Origin: a virus
IMG/VR virus record: IMGVR_UViG_3300022540_000472
Span: 28,114 to 92,113 of that record
DNA length: 64,000 nt
Strand: one strand, 5' to 3'
The notes under the pieces were generated by a model. The model was given only the letters and a program-made list of their open reading frames with translations. It made no database searches and had not been told where the DNA came from. This document shows, one piece after another, positions 50,694 to 61,600 of this stretch. The position numbers were made by a program, and so were the translations under genes. The stretch's first letter is position 1. Each line of letters begins with the position of its first letter.

Positions 50694-50735
50694 TTATTAA
50701 ACCAAATTATAACCGTTTAATAGGAGAACGAAAAA

Positions 50736-51113
50736 ATGGCAAAATCAAAATATCCACATATTGAATGGATCGATTTAAACAACGATGGCACACTTACAGA
50801 AGTGGCTGTGATGAGACGTGATGGGCTCGGAAATATGTACTTTGTACGACTTGATAATCTTGATGAAATTGATAAGAAACGTCTATTTAAAATTGTTACA
50901 AACCGTAACGCTGAATTATATGAGTTATGGGATTTGATGAGCAATGTAACACTTGGAAACGGTGTTAATGCTCTTACATATTTCCATCAGCTTGTCAAAG
51001 TTAGAACACCTGCTGGTAAAGTTATGACACCAACATCTGGTGTGATTGGTGCTCCTGCTGCTCCAAAAGCAGCTCCTGCAGCTCCTGCAGAACCTACACC
51101 CCCTGCTGAGTAA
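50736..51113 (+). CDS. Conserved T4-like hypothetical protein
   Basis: A 125-residue protein behind AGGAG. The opening KYPHIEWIDLNNDGTLTEVA and later ELWDLMSNVTLGNGVNAL are typical of a small conserved protein of marine T4-like phages. The C-terminus is a flexible alanine-proline tail. Late expression is likely from its surroundings; function unknown. It is followed by a strong bidirectional terminator. Confidence 0.7.
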   Translation: MAKSKYPHIEWIDLNNDGTLTEVAVMRRDGLGNMYFVRLDNLDEIDKKRLFKIVTNRNAELYELWDLMSNVTLGNGVNALTYFHQLVKVRTPAGKVMTPTSGVIGAPAAPKAAPAAPAEPTPPAE

Positions 51114-51126
51114 TATATCCCAACAA

Positions 51127-51156
51127 TAAAAAAGGTGGCTTAAGCCACCTTTTTTA
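51127..51156. terminator. Bidirectional intrinsic terminator
   Basis: AAAAAAGGTGGC-TTAA-GCCACCTTTTTT: a GC stem flanked by A and T runs, between two convergent genes. Confidence 0.93.
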
Positions 51157-51179
51157 TTTCTTTTCTACATTATTACTTA

Positions 51180-52361
51180 TTATGCTGTTCTAGCAACAGA
51201 TACCGTAAGTGTATATGTAATCGTCAATGTTCTATTTGCACTTTTAAGTACTGGGCTGAAAATGATATGTGTTAACAATCTTTCACGTTCAGTTGTAGAA
51301 TTGACTGGGTCATTTTGAATACCAGCATCAACACCATCAACAGCTGTTTGTAAAACACCACCAGTAGGTGTGTTTACTGAAGCAATCATGTCAGCTCCAC
51401 CACCTGTACCTGCAGCAAGTAAAACAGATGATGTTGCACCAGTAGTATCACTTGTAGCTTTCAAGAAGCCAAATGTTTGAGTACCAATTGGAATTGAAGA
51501 GAAGCTTCCTGAATTATCAGTAATGGTTAATGTTCCACCAGTAAAAGATGGAGTTCCCCAAGCAACGGCACCAGTATTAATAGCTTCACAAATATCACCG
51601 TAAAGAATTTCACTACTTGGACCAGAACCACCAGCAACTGGTGTGGTAAAGTTAATTTGTTGAAGTGTGCCACCATCAATTGTAACATCAAGAGAATATG
51701 CTGTATTAGCTAAAAGTCCTGAATCATCTTCAGAAGTTCTGTTACCAACGTCAATATTGTGGTAACCAACAGATGCACTAGCAGGTGTTCCAGTTGTATA
51801 AAGACCGATTTCGTCAAATGTGAAATCACTCTCTGTGTCTGTTTGATCATCAGTTAAAAATTGTCCGGTTGGCTCACCAGGATTTAAAACAGATGTGATA
51901 ACGATTTCAGATGTGAGTCCAAGTTCATTACTACGGACACCAGGACCAGAAACGTGTTCAACAGTAGTTGGATCACCAGTTGGATCTGCACCACCACCAG
52001 AACGTTGTCCAGCATTTGGACCAGAAGAACCTGGATCTGTACCTAAAAGACCACCAGCACTGTCGTTGATAATTTCAGAATATGTTTCGTTATATAAACG
52101 AGAATCCCAAGTATTTGAATCAGGTGATTGTCCATCATTCGGTGTATTGTATGTTATCAAGAAAGCGGCATCAACAGAAGTACCACCATTACCGTAAGCG
52201 ATTCTATGAATCCAGTAATTGCTTTCAGCCGAAAGTGCTCTCGCAATGACACGAGATAGATTCTGTGGATGAACCGCATTATCCTCGTTAAGAAGTACTT
52301 CGCCCAAATCATTCTCGATTTTAACGTGTCCCTTAACACTAATTGGTAAAAATTGTTCCAT
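51180..52361 (-). CDS. Probable virion (tail/baseplate) structural protein
   Basis: A 393-residue protein. The N-terminus (GHVKIENDLGEVLLNEDNAVHPQNLSR cut short: strands, then a helix with IARALSAES and RIAYGNGGTSVDAA) matches a structural protein type seen in marine T4-like phages. The rest is glycine, serine and threonine-rich beta structure. A late octamer lies 34 bases upstream and AGGAG precedes the start. Exact place in the virion unknown. Confidence 0.65.
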   Translation of the reverse strand: MEQFLPISVKGHVKIENDLGEVLLNEDNAVHPQNLSRVIARALSAESNYWIHRIAYGNGGTSVDAAFLITYNTPNDGQSPDSNTWDSRLYNETYSEIINDSAGGLLGTDPGSSGPNAGQRSGGGADPTGDPTTVEHVSGPGVRSNELGLTSEIVITSVLNPGEPTGQFLTDDQTDTESDFTFDEIGLYTTGTPASASVGYHNIDVGNRTSEDDSGLLANTAYSLDVTIDGGTLQQINFTTPVAGGSGPSSEILYGDICEAINTGAVAWGTPSFTGGTLTITDNSGSFSSIPIGTQTFGFLKATSDTTGATSSVLLAAGTGGGADMIASVNTPTGGVLQTAVDGVDAGIQNDPVNSTTERERLLTHIIFSPVLKSANRTLTITYTLTVSVARTA

Positions 52362-52394
52362 TCTATAGTCTCCTGCTATTCTTAGTATTTTTAG

Positions 52395-52402
52395 TATTTA
52401 TG
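52395..52402 (-). promoter_or_regulatory. T4-type late promoter
   Basis: CATAAATA on the minus strand, 34 bases before the start of the virion gene at 52361. It lies in the short gap after the DUF5659-like gene. Confidence 0.6.
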
Positions 52403-52405
52403 ACT

Positions 52406-52636
52406 TTACCCCATACGTCTAACACTAGTTGTAAGCTGTTTGATCGCGTTATTGAACATAACAGGCTCTACCTTTGTGTTACCGAGGTCAAATTGCTCAA
52501 TAAATGCATCATCTATGTCTGCAAATATGAAGGTTCCTTTGTTTCCAGTGCGCTCAATTGATGACATGCTAAAATTATTGACTTTGAGGCAAGCTGCCAA
52601 AACGATGTCTGTTGTTCGAAATTCTTTGATTATCAT
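52406..52636 (-). CDS. DUF5659-like small protein
   Basis: A 76-residue protein: FRTTDIVLAACLKVNNF, then IERTGNKGTFIFADID and FNNAIKQLTTSVRRM. This is the pattern of a small domain widespread in phages (as I recall, DUF5659). Function unknown. A perfect late octamer lies about 28 bases upstream. Confidence 0.7.
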   Translation of the reverse strand: MIIKEFRTTDIVLAACLKVNNFSMSSIERTGNKGTFIFADIDDAFIEQFDLGNTKVEPVMFNNAIKQLTTSVRRMG

Positions 52637-52663
52637 AAAACTACCCTATTTTAATTTATGTAA

Positions 52664-52671
52664 TATTTATA
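52664..52671 (-). promoter_or_regulatory. T4-type late promoter
   Basis: A perfect TATAAATA on the minus strand, 28 bases before the start at 52636. Confidence 0.7.
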
Positions 52672-52684
52672 AGTTTATTACAAA

Positions 52685-55651
52685 TTACTCGAAAGTATTG
52701 CTGTAAAGATGAATAACTGTACCCAACGTTTCATCGAATGAACCAACATCCCAGAATGGATAGTCAAATGAATCTATAATTGAACCACCTGTTTGAATTA
52801 CTGCTGCATCAACAGCTTCAACACAACTAACACCGATAGCATCAGTAAATGCAAAAATAGCTTGTGCATCGTTGTTTGGTTCAATCCAGCCATATGGTTG
52901 GACAGCCGTAGTAATGTTTGGATATACTGTTAATGTCACAGTATTATCTCCATTATCATTAACTTCTGTTCTATACAAGACAGGTGAACCATACATTCTA
53001 TAATCTTCATCGATCCGTATTTTGTACATTCCATTATTTGTTATTCCTGCAGGTGAACCACTTGGTGGTGAGCCTGTTGTATCAAAGCCACCTAATATTT
53101 CAAAGTCTTGTCCAATCTGTAAGTCACTAACAGCAGTACTAGAAGGATCAGCGATGGTGATAGTATTTTCTACAAGGTCAACAGAAAGAATCATATACTG
53201 GAACCAATCAGTAACAGTCCAACCAAAATTAAGATCATCAGTAATTGTACCACTCAATTGTGCAGCAGATACACCTGTTATGTTTAGGATTTTTCCATAT
53301 GGTTGTTGATCGGTTATAATGTTTCCAGATATGTAAATTAATGTTTCATCTGTACCACCGAATGTCAATAACCCACCAATCAACGAACTTGGTATTTGTG
53401 TAGTTACAGGAATGGTTGTCGTATTAGGTCCAGAACTATATGTCGCACCAACTAGTGGAGAACCTGATCCTTGAACAACATAACTTCCATCATTTGATGG
53501 AGAACCTGATCCAGCAACAATAAATGCAAATCCTGGGATAAACTTATCAGCATAGTTTCCTGCAATAGTAAATGTATCAGCACCCGTATCGACAGCTGTT
53601 ACAGTTTCATTGCCTGCTCCATTATAGAATGCACGAGAAACAGTCCAAGTACCATTATTTGTAGTCTCTGGCGACAATCCAGTTGAGTATGCATCTTGGA
53701 TAGTAAACTTACTAGCATCTGGGAATAAAGTTGTTTGGTCACCAAGCACTGTAAATGTATCAAGAGATAAATCAACATCAACTATGTTGAGATAATTAGC
53801 TGATGCTACGATTTCGTTCGACATATCTACAACACTAGAGATGGTTGGATTAATTAAACTAGTTGGTAACAAATCAACATCAACATGTAATGGACCTGAC
53901 CAAATATACGTAATTCTATCAACCGATGCATCACCAGTTGTTTTTGGAATAACAATTGTTGTTTGTGTAGAAGCATCAAATAGCGCACCTTTAATATTAC
54001 CAAGATTTTTTGAATAGTTCTGTTCAATAACTGTTGTTGGAGAACCACCATCACCATTATTAAATGTTGCATTTACAACTTCTTCACTAACAGTAATAAC
54101 TGTATTACCTGGTGAGCCAACATAGGTAGAACTAACAACAGTAAACCAACCTTTATTTGTTAATGTATAATCAACATAAAAAGATACACCAGGTGTGAAG
54201 TATGATGTATGATCACCAGGAACTGACATCGTATTAACACCATCCCCAACAGCAACAACTGGGAAGTTTGTTATCTGCCACTGGCCTGATAACGATACAC
54301 CAGTATATCCATCGAATGTTGTGTTGCCAAAGAAATGGTAAGCAAAGTTACCACCATAAATTTCAAATTTGTCTGGAGAGACGGATGAAACCACAACATT
54401 CGCAAGTGGAGAACCACCACCATATGTTCCTTCGTGATTGACCGTAAGTGGTTCAATAGCTAATAATGGCGAACCACTACCATATAAAGTACTATCTGTA
54501 TTTTCAAGGTTATATGCATATATGTCATCTAATGGATGTAATTGTGTGTTAAATTCGATTCGTTCATCAAACATTACATCAATGCGACCTTCAGGAACAT
54601 TTGTACATTGAACAATTTCATCGAATCCAATATTCTTAAGTTTTAACTGACCTTCTCCGAGTGGATTCGGAACATGTTGAGCTACAGCAATTCTTGTGTT
54701 GCCTCCAACTAGTGTTGATTGCAATACATAAAATACACCATCGTTACCGAATGAATGACTAACCTCAATCAATGAACCAGTTATAAACACTCCTGTGTAA
54801 TCACCGAGTATATCAAACGTATTAGTCGTTCCACCATTATTAGTAGAATCAATTGCATATTGCGTATCTAATGGATATACAATAGCAATGTCTATTGTTG
54901 TAGGTGCTGGAATTGGTTGAGTTGTTGTAATCGTAGTTACTGATGCAGCAACTGATACGTTAGCAATAGTATAAATTCCTTCAACTACTGTTCCAGGTTC
55001 TGTGGTAGTAACGTATTCAAGATAAAATTGTGATCCTATGACAAAAGCAGAAGAAAGATCTCCACTGGCAGTGATTGTATAACTAATTAATGGACTACCA
55101 GTTCCAGTCCCAACTTGAGCTTCATATGTAGTAGGAATGCTATCAAATAAAGCACCGAATCCTCCACCACAAGCTTCTTCTTCAAAAACTGGTGCTAGGT
55201 ATTCACTATAAAGATTGCCTTCTGGGCAATATTCTATAACACGATAAACTATGGTACCATCAACTGTAGTAGATGGGATAGTAATAGAAACACCAACTTC
55301 TGTATTTACTCCATCAAATTCTAATGAAGTAATTGTATATCTATTATCATTGAGTGTGCTACGGAAGACTTCCATAACTTGGCCGACGTGTAGATTGAGA
55401 CGCTTATCACCAGATATAGTAAAAGTATTTGCTATCGTATCGACACCAATTATTGTGTAAGAAAATCGAGTATCAATATCAGGGATACCCAAATTGATAC
55501 ACATATCAAGATCTTCTATAATTGTTACATCAATTGGTTCTGTCTGGATATGCTCAACCAATATCTCAACAATCTTGGTGTGATATGGTTTAATTTCTAG
55601 TACGTAATCGACTAGTCCTTGTACTGGATCAATTGTTATTCGGCTAGCCAT
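52685..55651 (-). CDS. Large repeat-rich virion protein
   Basis: A 988-residue protein starting MASRITIDPVQGLVDYVLEI. The first 60 residues are helical and conserved-looking. The rest is a chain of beta modules sharing a rhythm like DTFTISGDYT... (for example NTFTISGDKR, NTFDILGDYTG, DTFTVLGDQT, DTFTIAGNYAD), each about 80-110 residues. At least eight GSP tripeptides sit in its loops. It is probably a tail, baseplate or fibre protein. It is the last of three consecutive giant minus-strand virion genes. Confidence 0.7.
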   Translation of the reverse strand: MASRITIDPVQGLVDYVLEIKPYHTKIVEILVEHIQTEPIDVTIIEDLDMCINLGIPDIDTRFSYTIIGVDTIANTFTISGDKRLNLHVGQVMEVFRSTLNDNRYTITSLEFDGVNTEVGVSITIPSTTVDGTIVYRVIEYCPEGNLYSEYLAPVFEEEACGGGFGALFDSIPTTYEAQVGTGTGSPLISYTITASGDLSSAFVIGSQFYLEYVTTTEPGTVVEGIYTIANVSVAASVTTITTTQPIPAPTTIDIAIVYPLDTQYAIDSTNNGGTTNTFDILGDYTGVFITGSLIEVSHSFGNDGVFYVLQSTLVGGNTRIAVAQHVPNPLGEGQLKLKNIGFDEIVQCTNVPEGRIDVMFDERIEFNTQLHPLDDIYAYNLENTDSTLYGSGSPLLAIEPLTVNHEGTYGGGSPLANVVVSSVSPDKFEIYGGNFAYHFFGNTTFDGYTGVSLSGQWQITNFPVVAVGDGVNTMSVPGDHTSYFTPGVSFYVDYTLTNKGWFTVVSSTYVGSPGNTVITVSEEVVNATFNNGDGGSPTTVIEQNYSKNLGNIKGALFDASTQTTIVIPKTTGDASVDRITYIWSGPLHVDVDLLPTSLINPTISSVVDMSNEIVASANYLNIVDVDLSLDTFTVLGDQTTLFPDASKFTIQDAYSTGLSPETTNNGTWTVSRAFYNGAGNETVTAVDTGADTFTIAGNYADKFIPGFAFIVAGSGSPSNDGSYVVQGSGSPLVGATYSSGPNTTTIPVTTQIPSSLIGGLLTFGGTDETLIYISGNIITDQQPYGKILNITGVSAAQLSGTITDDLNFGWTVTDWFQYMILSVDLVENTITIADPSSTAVSDLQIGQDFEILGGFDTTGSPPSGSPAGITNNGMYKIRIDEDYRMYGSPVLYRTEVNDNGDNTVTLTVYPNITTAVQPYGWIEPNNDAQAIFAFTDAIGVSCVEAVDAAVIQTGGSIIDSFDYPFWDVGSFDETLGTVIHLYSNTFE

Positions 55652-55671
55652 TGTTTAATTCCCTAGAATCC

Positions 55672-58605
55672 TTAATCATCATAAAGTCCCGCTGTTTCCA
55701 AGATTCTAATACCGTGTAATGAAATCATCGAAGTTTTGAATATCTCAGGGTATTTATCCTTTTTAGAAAAAGCATCTAACAGCACTGCATGGAACATTCT
55801 ATTCACATGATCATAAGCAAAGTTATTATATATTCTATCCATTAATGCAATGGAGTTTTCTGCAGTATCGAAGTTATAATTCTGGAAGAATAAGTCAATA
55901 TCTGTCGGGTAGAAATCATTATCAGGATTATTAAGATCAGCTAGTATCGTTGCTTGTGCTAAATCACCATCAATAAAGATTTGTCCATCGCCTAATCCAT
56001 AACGAGTATCAGTACCGTGTACATCATCATATAATTCACGTTCTCGTGATGGAATACGTACTGTGCTATCTGCTAAAAGATAACCAACGATACTTTCTGT
56101 AACTTTATCCCACAAATCTCTACGAGGATGGCTTTGTTGGTTTTCGCGGAATAATTCCCACTCTGTATGAACATTTTTCTGCATTGGTGCATTTTCTGGT
56201 GATTCTAAAGTATCACGTAAGGTAAGGTCTCGTGTGAAACGAAGAACATAACGATTATCAGCATTAATTAATCCAGCATGTCCACGTAATATCATTCGAT
56301 TATATCTTGATGGTAACCCTGGAGACGTTGGTGTTGCAATTTGTTGTGGTTCCAAATTTTGGAAAATAATATATGGTGTTGGAATTTCTTCTAATTGTTC
56401 TTTTGCTTCACGAAGAGAAAGAGCACTATTCGGAATAGTACGAACAGACTTATTCCCAACCCAGAAATAATATGTTTTAATTTCATCAATACCATTTTCG
56501 TCTATTGTTGTAACTTCAGTATAATTATACAAATTTTTGTATTGAATGTGAATCGTTCCGTCGTCAGTAGTGTCTGGATCGAATTCTTCATCAGCAGCGA
56601 TGATATCATGTGCTTGACGGATGATCCGGATTGTATCCTGTGATTGGAAAGTATAGTTAGTTAAAGTAACTGTTGATGATGCGACAGTTACTGTTTCTTG
56701 GAATACTTCATTAATATAAACATCTACACTATCACCATCAGCAAATTTTGGTACAGCAGGACTTCCATATAATGGTAAATTTATTGAATCTGTCGTATCT
56801 TGTAACCCTTGTTGGTATACAACATCAATTAAGTCATGTACATCTATTTCTTTGTCCCATGTTGTTGGGAATGTAGAATCAGCGATCGTATGAATACCCG
56901 TACCAGTATCTGTAAACTCAACTTCTGTACCAGTAGAGTCTTTAAGCTGGAAAGACATAGGAGAGGCAGATAGATCTACTGTGTAAGTTCCACCGGCTTC
57001 CAATGGTGCTGGAAGGGTACCAGCAGACGATACAATTACTTCATCGCCAGGTACAAACGTATACCCTACTACAGGAATAACTTCACTATCAATTCCATCA
57101 ACTGCATCATTTGCCGTAAGTAGAGGACTACCACCATATGGTCCAATGCTTCCAAACAATGGTAAGTTAACAGGTTCTGTTATTAATACAGTTGACGATG
57201 AACCAGTTGTTGGGCTAGTAATTTTAATATCGTTTCCATCAAGTTCAACTATTGCACCCGATAAACTTAGATCATCAGTTAAGCGACCAAGAAGTTGTCC
57301 GTAGTTTTGAGCAACTGAACCATTAATGACAACATTATATAATGTACCATCTACAGTAATTCCTGTTGTATAATTTGGAGCAGTTATTGTTGCTTGAATT
57401 ATATCATCTGTTGCTGTTGCTACACTAACTGAAAATTGAGTAGAAGATATTTCTGTTATTGCGACTGGAATACCATTTTGTGTAACTTGTATACGAGTTG
57501 GAACTTGTCCATTTGCATATGGTTGATCTAAAGTAAACACTTCATCTACAGAAGGTGAACCTGAACCAATAGCAGTAAATTGTTGTACGAAGTTATTAAC
57601 TAATCCAGTAGCATCACTTTCACTTACTGTACCATACAAATCTGGAACAGTAAAAGTTTGATATCCACTGGCTTCAATAGTAACATCAAAAGTAAAATTA
57701 TTACGACTTCTTGTATATGGTGTTCCTTTAGCTTGTCCAGTAACACGTATCTTTTCATCTATTGTAACATCACCTTCTTGTACGGCTGATATAGCATCAT
57801 ACTCTGCTGGTGGTACAGTTGATTCTGTCCATTCATATAAATTAATACTTGCCCATGGTGCAAGTTTGCCCCAATAGAACAATCTATCATCAAGGTTTGA
57901 ATATACATTTTCGTCATAATATGGTAAGTATCCTAACGTTGATTTATCAAACCATGTTATTCCAACTTCTTGACTATTCCAAGCTTTATCAGAAACATCA
58001 GTATCATTTACTACCATATTATATAATGCTGGGTCTTCTCCGTTCGGATCGAGAGGATCACCACGTTGTAATTTAGCAACATGAATCGCATTGTGGGAAT
58101 GATGGCCACGAGCTGGATCCCAAATTGGAACATCAGCAACAACTACATTGGATTCCATATCAATTATCTTGGCTGGATTAAGTTTTGATTTTGCTGGATT
58201 GTGAGTATAAATTTTTGTAAGGTTATTAATGAGTGGAGAACCACCATAAAGCTGTCCTACAAATTCCTCTTCAAATTGCATTATCTGTGAATTCACACGA
58301 GTATAATGAACACCATCAACCAACAATCCAGGTTTACGGATAACCTTTACATTTCCAGCAACAATTGCACCAACTGTAATAGTCGTAGAAGATATTTCTG
58401 TATAGTCAGCTTCAGTTAATAGAGTCCATGTTAATGGTGATCCAATTTCTGCAAATACCTGAATATTGTTTGATCCCATTATATATTCAGGAACTTCTAG
58501 TATTGCAGGAGAACCTACTGGGACTTCACCTGTTGTTGCATATCCTTGATCAAAAATAATTTCAACACCGTCACATGGTACATCTGTTTTATAATAATTT
58601 GGCAT
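55672..58605 (-). CDS. Large virion protein
   Basis: A 977-residue protein starting MPNYYKTDVPCDGVEIIFDQ. The middle has WGKLAPWASINLYEWTES and TYYFWVGNKSVRTIPN-type segments, which I associate with large structural proteins of marine T4-like phages. It contains modules resembling those of its neighbours (VGYTFVPGDEVIVSSAG with a HTIADST end) and six or more GSP tripeptides. The C-terminal third is more helical (FFQNYNFDTAENSIALMD). Tail or baseplate location is inferred. Confidence 0.7.
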   Translation of the reverse strand: MPNYYKTDVPCDGVEIIFDQGYATTGEVPVGSPAILEVPEYIMGSNNIQVFAEIGSPLTWTLLTEADYTEISSTTITVGAIVAGNVKVIRKPGLLVDGVHYTRVNSQIMQFEEEFVGQLYGGSPLINNLTKIYTHNPAKSKLNPAKIIDMESNVVVADVPIWDPARGHHSHNAIHVAKLQRGDPLDPNGEDPALYNMVVNDTDVSDKAWNSQEVGITWFDKSTLGYLPYYDENVYSNLDDRLFYWGKLAPWASINLYEWTESTVPPAEYDAISAVQEGDVTIDEKIRVTGQAKGTPYTRSRNNFTFDVTIEASGYQTFTVPDLYGTVSESDATGLVNNFVQQFTAIGSGSPSVDEVFTLDQPYANGQVPTRIQVTQNGIPVAITEISSTQFSVSVATATDDIIQATITAPNYTTGITVDGTLYNVVINGSVAQNYGQLLGRLTDDLSLSGAIVELDGNDIKITSPTTGSSSTVLITEPVNLPLFGSIGPYGGSPLLTANDAVDGIDSEVIPVVGYTFVPGDEVIVSSAGTLPAPLEAGGTYTVDLSASPMSFQLKDSTGTEVEFTDTGTGIHTIADSTFPTTWDKEIDVHDLIDVVYQQGLQDTTDSINLPLYGSPAVPKFADGDSVDVYINEVFQETVTVASSTVTLTNYTFQSQDTIRIIRQAHDIIAADEEFDPDTTDDGTIHIQYKNLYNYTEVTTIDENGIDEIKTYYFWVGNKSVRTIPNSALSLREAKEQLEEIPTPYIIFQNLEPQQIATPTSPGLPSRYNRMILRGHAGLINADNRYVLRFTRDLTLRDTLESPENAPMQKNVHTEWELFRENQQSHPRRDLWDKVTESIVGYLLADSTVRIPSRERELYDDVHGTDTRYGLGDGQIFIDGDLAQATILADLNNPDNDFYPTDIDLFFQNYNFDTAENSIALMDRIYNNFAYDHVNRMFHAVLLDAFSKKDKYPEIFKTSMISLHGIRILETAGLYDD

Positions 58606-58606
58606 C

Positions 58607-61600
58607 TTATATACTCGTTATAATTGGTGATTCATCTACTGTTGTAATTTCAGCATCAAAATACATTTCTGTGTTATTTACTAACTTCTGATTCTGGTTA
58701 GGTTGTTTGTACCATCTTGTTGTGTCTGTTAAGTGGACACCAATAAAATCTTCTTTTGGTTCATCAAGTATGTTTGTTATAAATTCTACCTTCAGTTCTG
58801 TTTGAAGTGAATCAACTGTAAACAAATTCAAAGAAAGATATTCTTTCTCTCTTGCATCTCCAAATTCAGCAATCTTATATGCCCAGAATTCATCAACCTT
58901 AGCATCAATAAATCTTCTTGAATTGATAAATGCTTTAACAGAATTTACCGACCCTTTATTTTGAATCATACCACGCCAAAATATAAAGTTAGATTTAGGA
59001 TTAATATTGATTTGATCCAAGTACGTATTTGAACGATCATATCCTAATAAGTCACGAGAATACAATGCAATGTCACTTGATTCAGATACGTTAAATGTAT
59101 CATAATAGTTTTGCATATCAGTGACAGATGCTTCAAGGTTTCTTATTAATTGGTTATCATGTAATGCATAACCACCAACATTTGGTCGTAAAGTAAATTC
59201 TTGTTGTCTCTCAAACCGCATATTAAATTTAGCAGTGTTTAATCCAAAGAACGGATCATATATCAATGCATCTTCAGTTGAGTAGTTGTTAAACAATACA
59301 ATATGTTCATACCCATCCATGAATATGTGAGCACCGCCGATATGTAAGTAAGTGTACTCATCTTCAGTACTGGTAAATGTCATAATTCTGTCGTTCGTAA
59401 TTTCAGGGTGAATAGAAATACGACTAATAGTATCCTCACGAAGAACAACCAAATCATCAGAATTTACTGGTCTGCTATATTGGTCATAAACTGTTTGTTC
59501 AGTACGAACATCTTTATAAGGACCAGATATCATATTTGCAACAATGCCTTGCTCGTGTTCAATCCATACATTATTTCTAAAAGGATTGATTTCATGAGTT
59601 GGAAGAACACCACGATCAACAAATTCTTGAATTAATAAATCGCCACTACCTATTCCTGTAATATCAATAGCTGTACCATTATTTGCTTCGTTCTTCGTAG
59701 CAGCAAGTTGAAATTCAGTTGCTGATGGACGTATAATATAATAAGATATATTACGCAATAGTGGTGTAGGCATTACTCCAGTAAATGAAGAAAGTGTAAC
59801 TTTTGTACCTGTACCCCATATAGGTGTTTCTTCAGTGAAACTAATAGTATCCGTTGTATCATCTACAGTGATTGGATAAAAATCTGGTTCTTTGTATTTG
59901 GTTAAACGATTATTAGATGTCCAATCAATGAACCGTTCAATTTCTAACTGCCAAGTTACAGATCTATTTGTAACACTATCAGTTTCTGTTATTGAATTAT
60001 CGTTAAATCTGAATCCTTGATTTTCTGAATATGCAACATATCCATCAATAATATCAATAGATTCTTGTATTCCTTGTACAGCAAATGGTGGAATAAATGT
60101 ACGAGTCGCTGAAGTGTCTATTTCATAGTGTCTCCATGTATCAGTACCATCCAAAGCATTGAACGTACTCTTTACTTGTCCAATATAATGTACTCCAGTT
60201 CCAATAGTTGCTATATCTATTGCATTACCATTAATAGCATCATCGTATGTTTCTGCTAATCTAAATGTTATACCACTATCTCTAATTACATAATATTTTG
60301 TAGTAATATCAAGTTCATACGGCAACAATCTTGATGTAGAAAGATATACTTCATCTCCTGTAACCCAAGGAAGTGTCCGATGACTTACAACTATTGCTCC
60401 AGTATCTGAAGGGTCAGGTAAATTTTCATTTGTTCCTACAAGAGTAGTATCATCTGCTAAATTATATACCGTACTTTTTACTGTATATGTTCCATCATTT
60501 CCTATGGAATCAATAATACTAAATTGTTTATTATATGTTAGAAGATCAGTTTTATCTCCACTAATTGTAACAGTATCATTTACCGCATTAGCATTGTCAA
60601 TAGTATATCGGTAAATAGTTCCTTCATTTGTTCCAGACTCAAACGTAAATTCATAATTACGAACACCATATCCTGTAAGAGACCTACCTGTCGGCGATGC
60701 TGTAGTAAATTCAAACTTCCATTCTTTCTCGGTATTATAAGTAACACGAGAAGGTGGAATTTGTATTAGTGTTACATTAAAAGAATCAACCCAAAAATCT
60801 AATATTCCAGGTGAGCGCTTCATACGGATAGTATAGTCTTTTTCGTTTACATCAAAGTTCCTATTAAAAATCTCAACACCTGACGTTTCAACAAATGATC
60901 CAAATTGATATCCCAATGGTGCAGTCCAATTTATCCAAAGACGTCTAAAATCAGAGAAGCTAATATCATACCCACTGAATCGTCCATGATTAACATACCA
61001 CTGATTAATACCAGTAATTTGTATACCAACTGTACCGTCAACAATATCACCATGGAATATAGCATCACTATGACTATAAACTTTTCCTGTTCGTTTATCA
61101 ACTTGTAAGTCAGCAACATCATAAAAATCTGTACCGAAAGAACTGTGTATAAATCTAACTGGTTGCATTCTAAATGCAACTAATAATCTATCATATAAGT
61201 ATTGAGAAGATATACTCCATCTCCATTCTTCAAGTCCAGAATCGTTGTATGAGTAATTAAAGTTTGTATTAATAACTTCTGTTTGAAGATTGTTTATCAA
61301 TGAACGTACAACACCAGTATATAATGCGCCGTATTGTGTTTTGTGATCCCAGTACGGAGGTAGAAGGTCATCTGGACTATATGTTCCATCTAAAACGATA
61401 TCATCTACGTTGACAGAGAAGAAACTAAATGGAGTAGCTTCACCAATCGTATTACCGATTGCGGTTTCTCCATTAGGAAGTAATTCACCTGCTGGAATAT
61501 ATCCTAAACGAATATTTTCCCACATACCTAAAGGTCCAACAATACTACCATAACTTGTAGGACTTCCTGAACCAATTACTGGAGTCGTAGGTACTGTTAT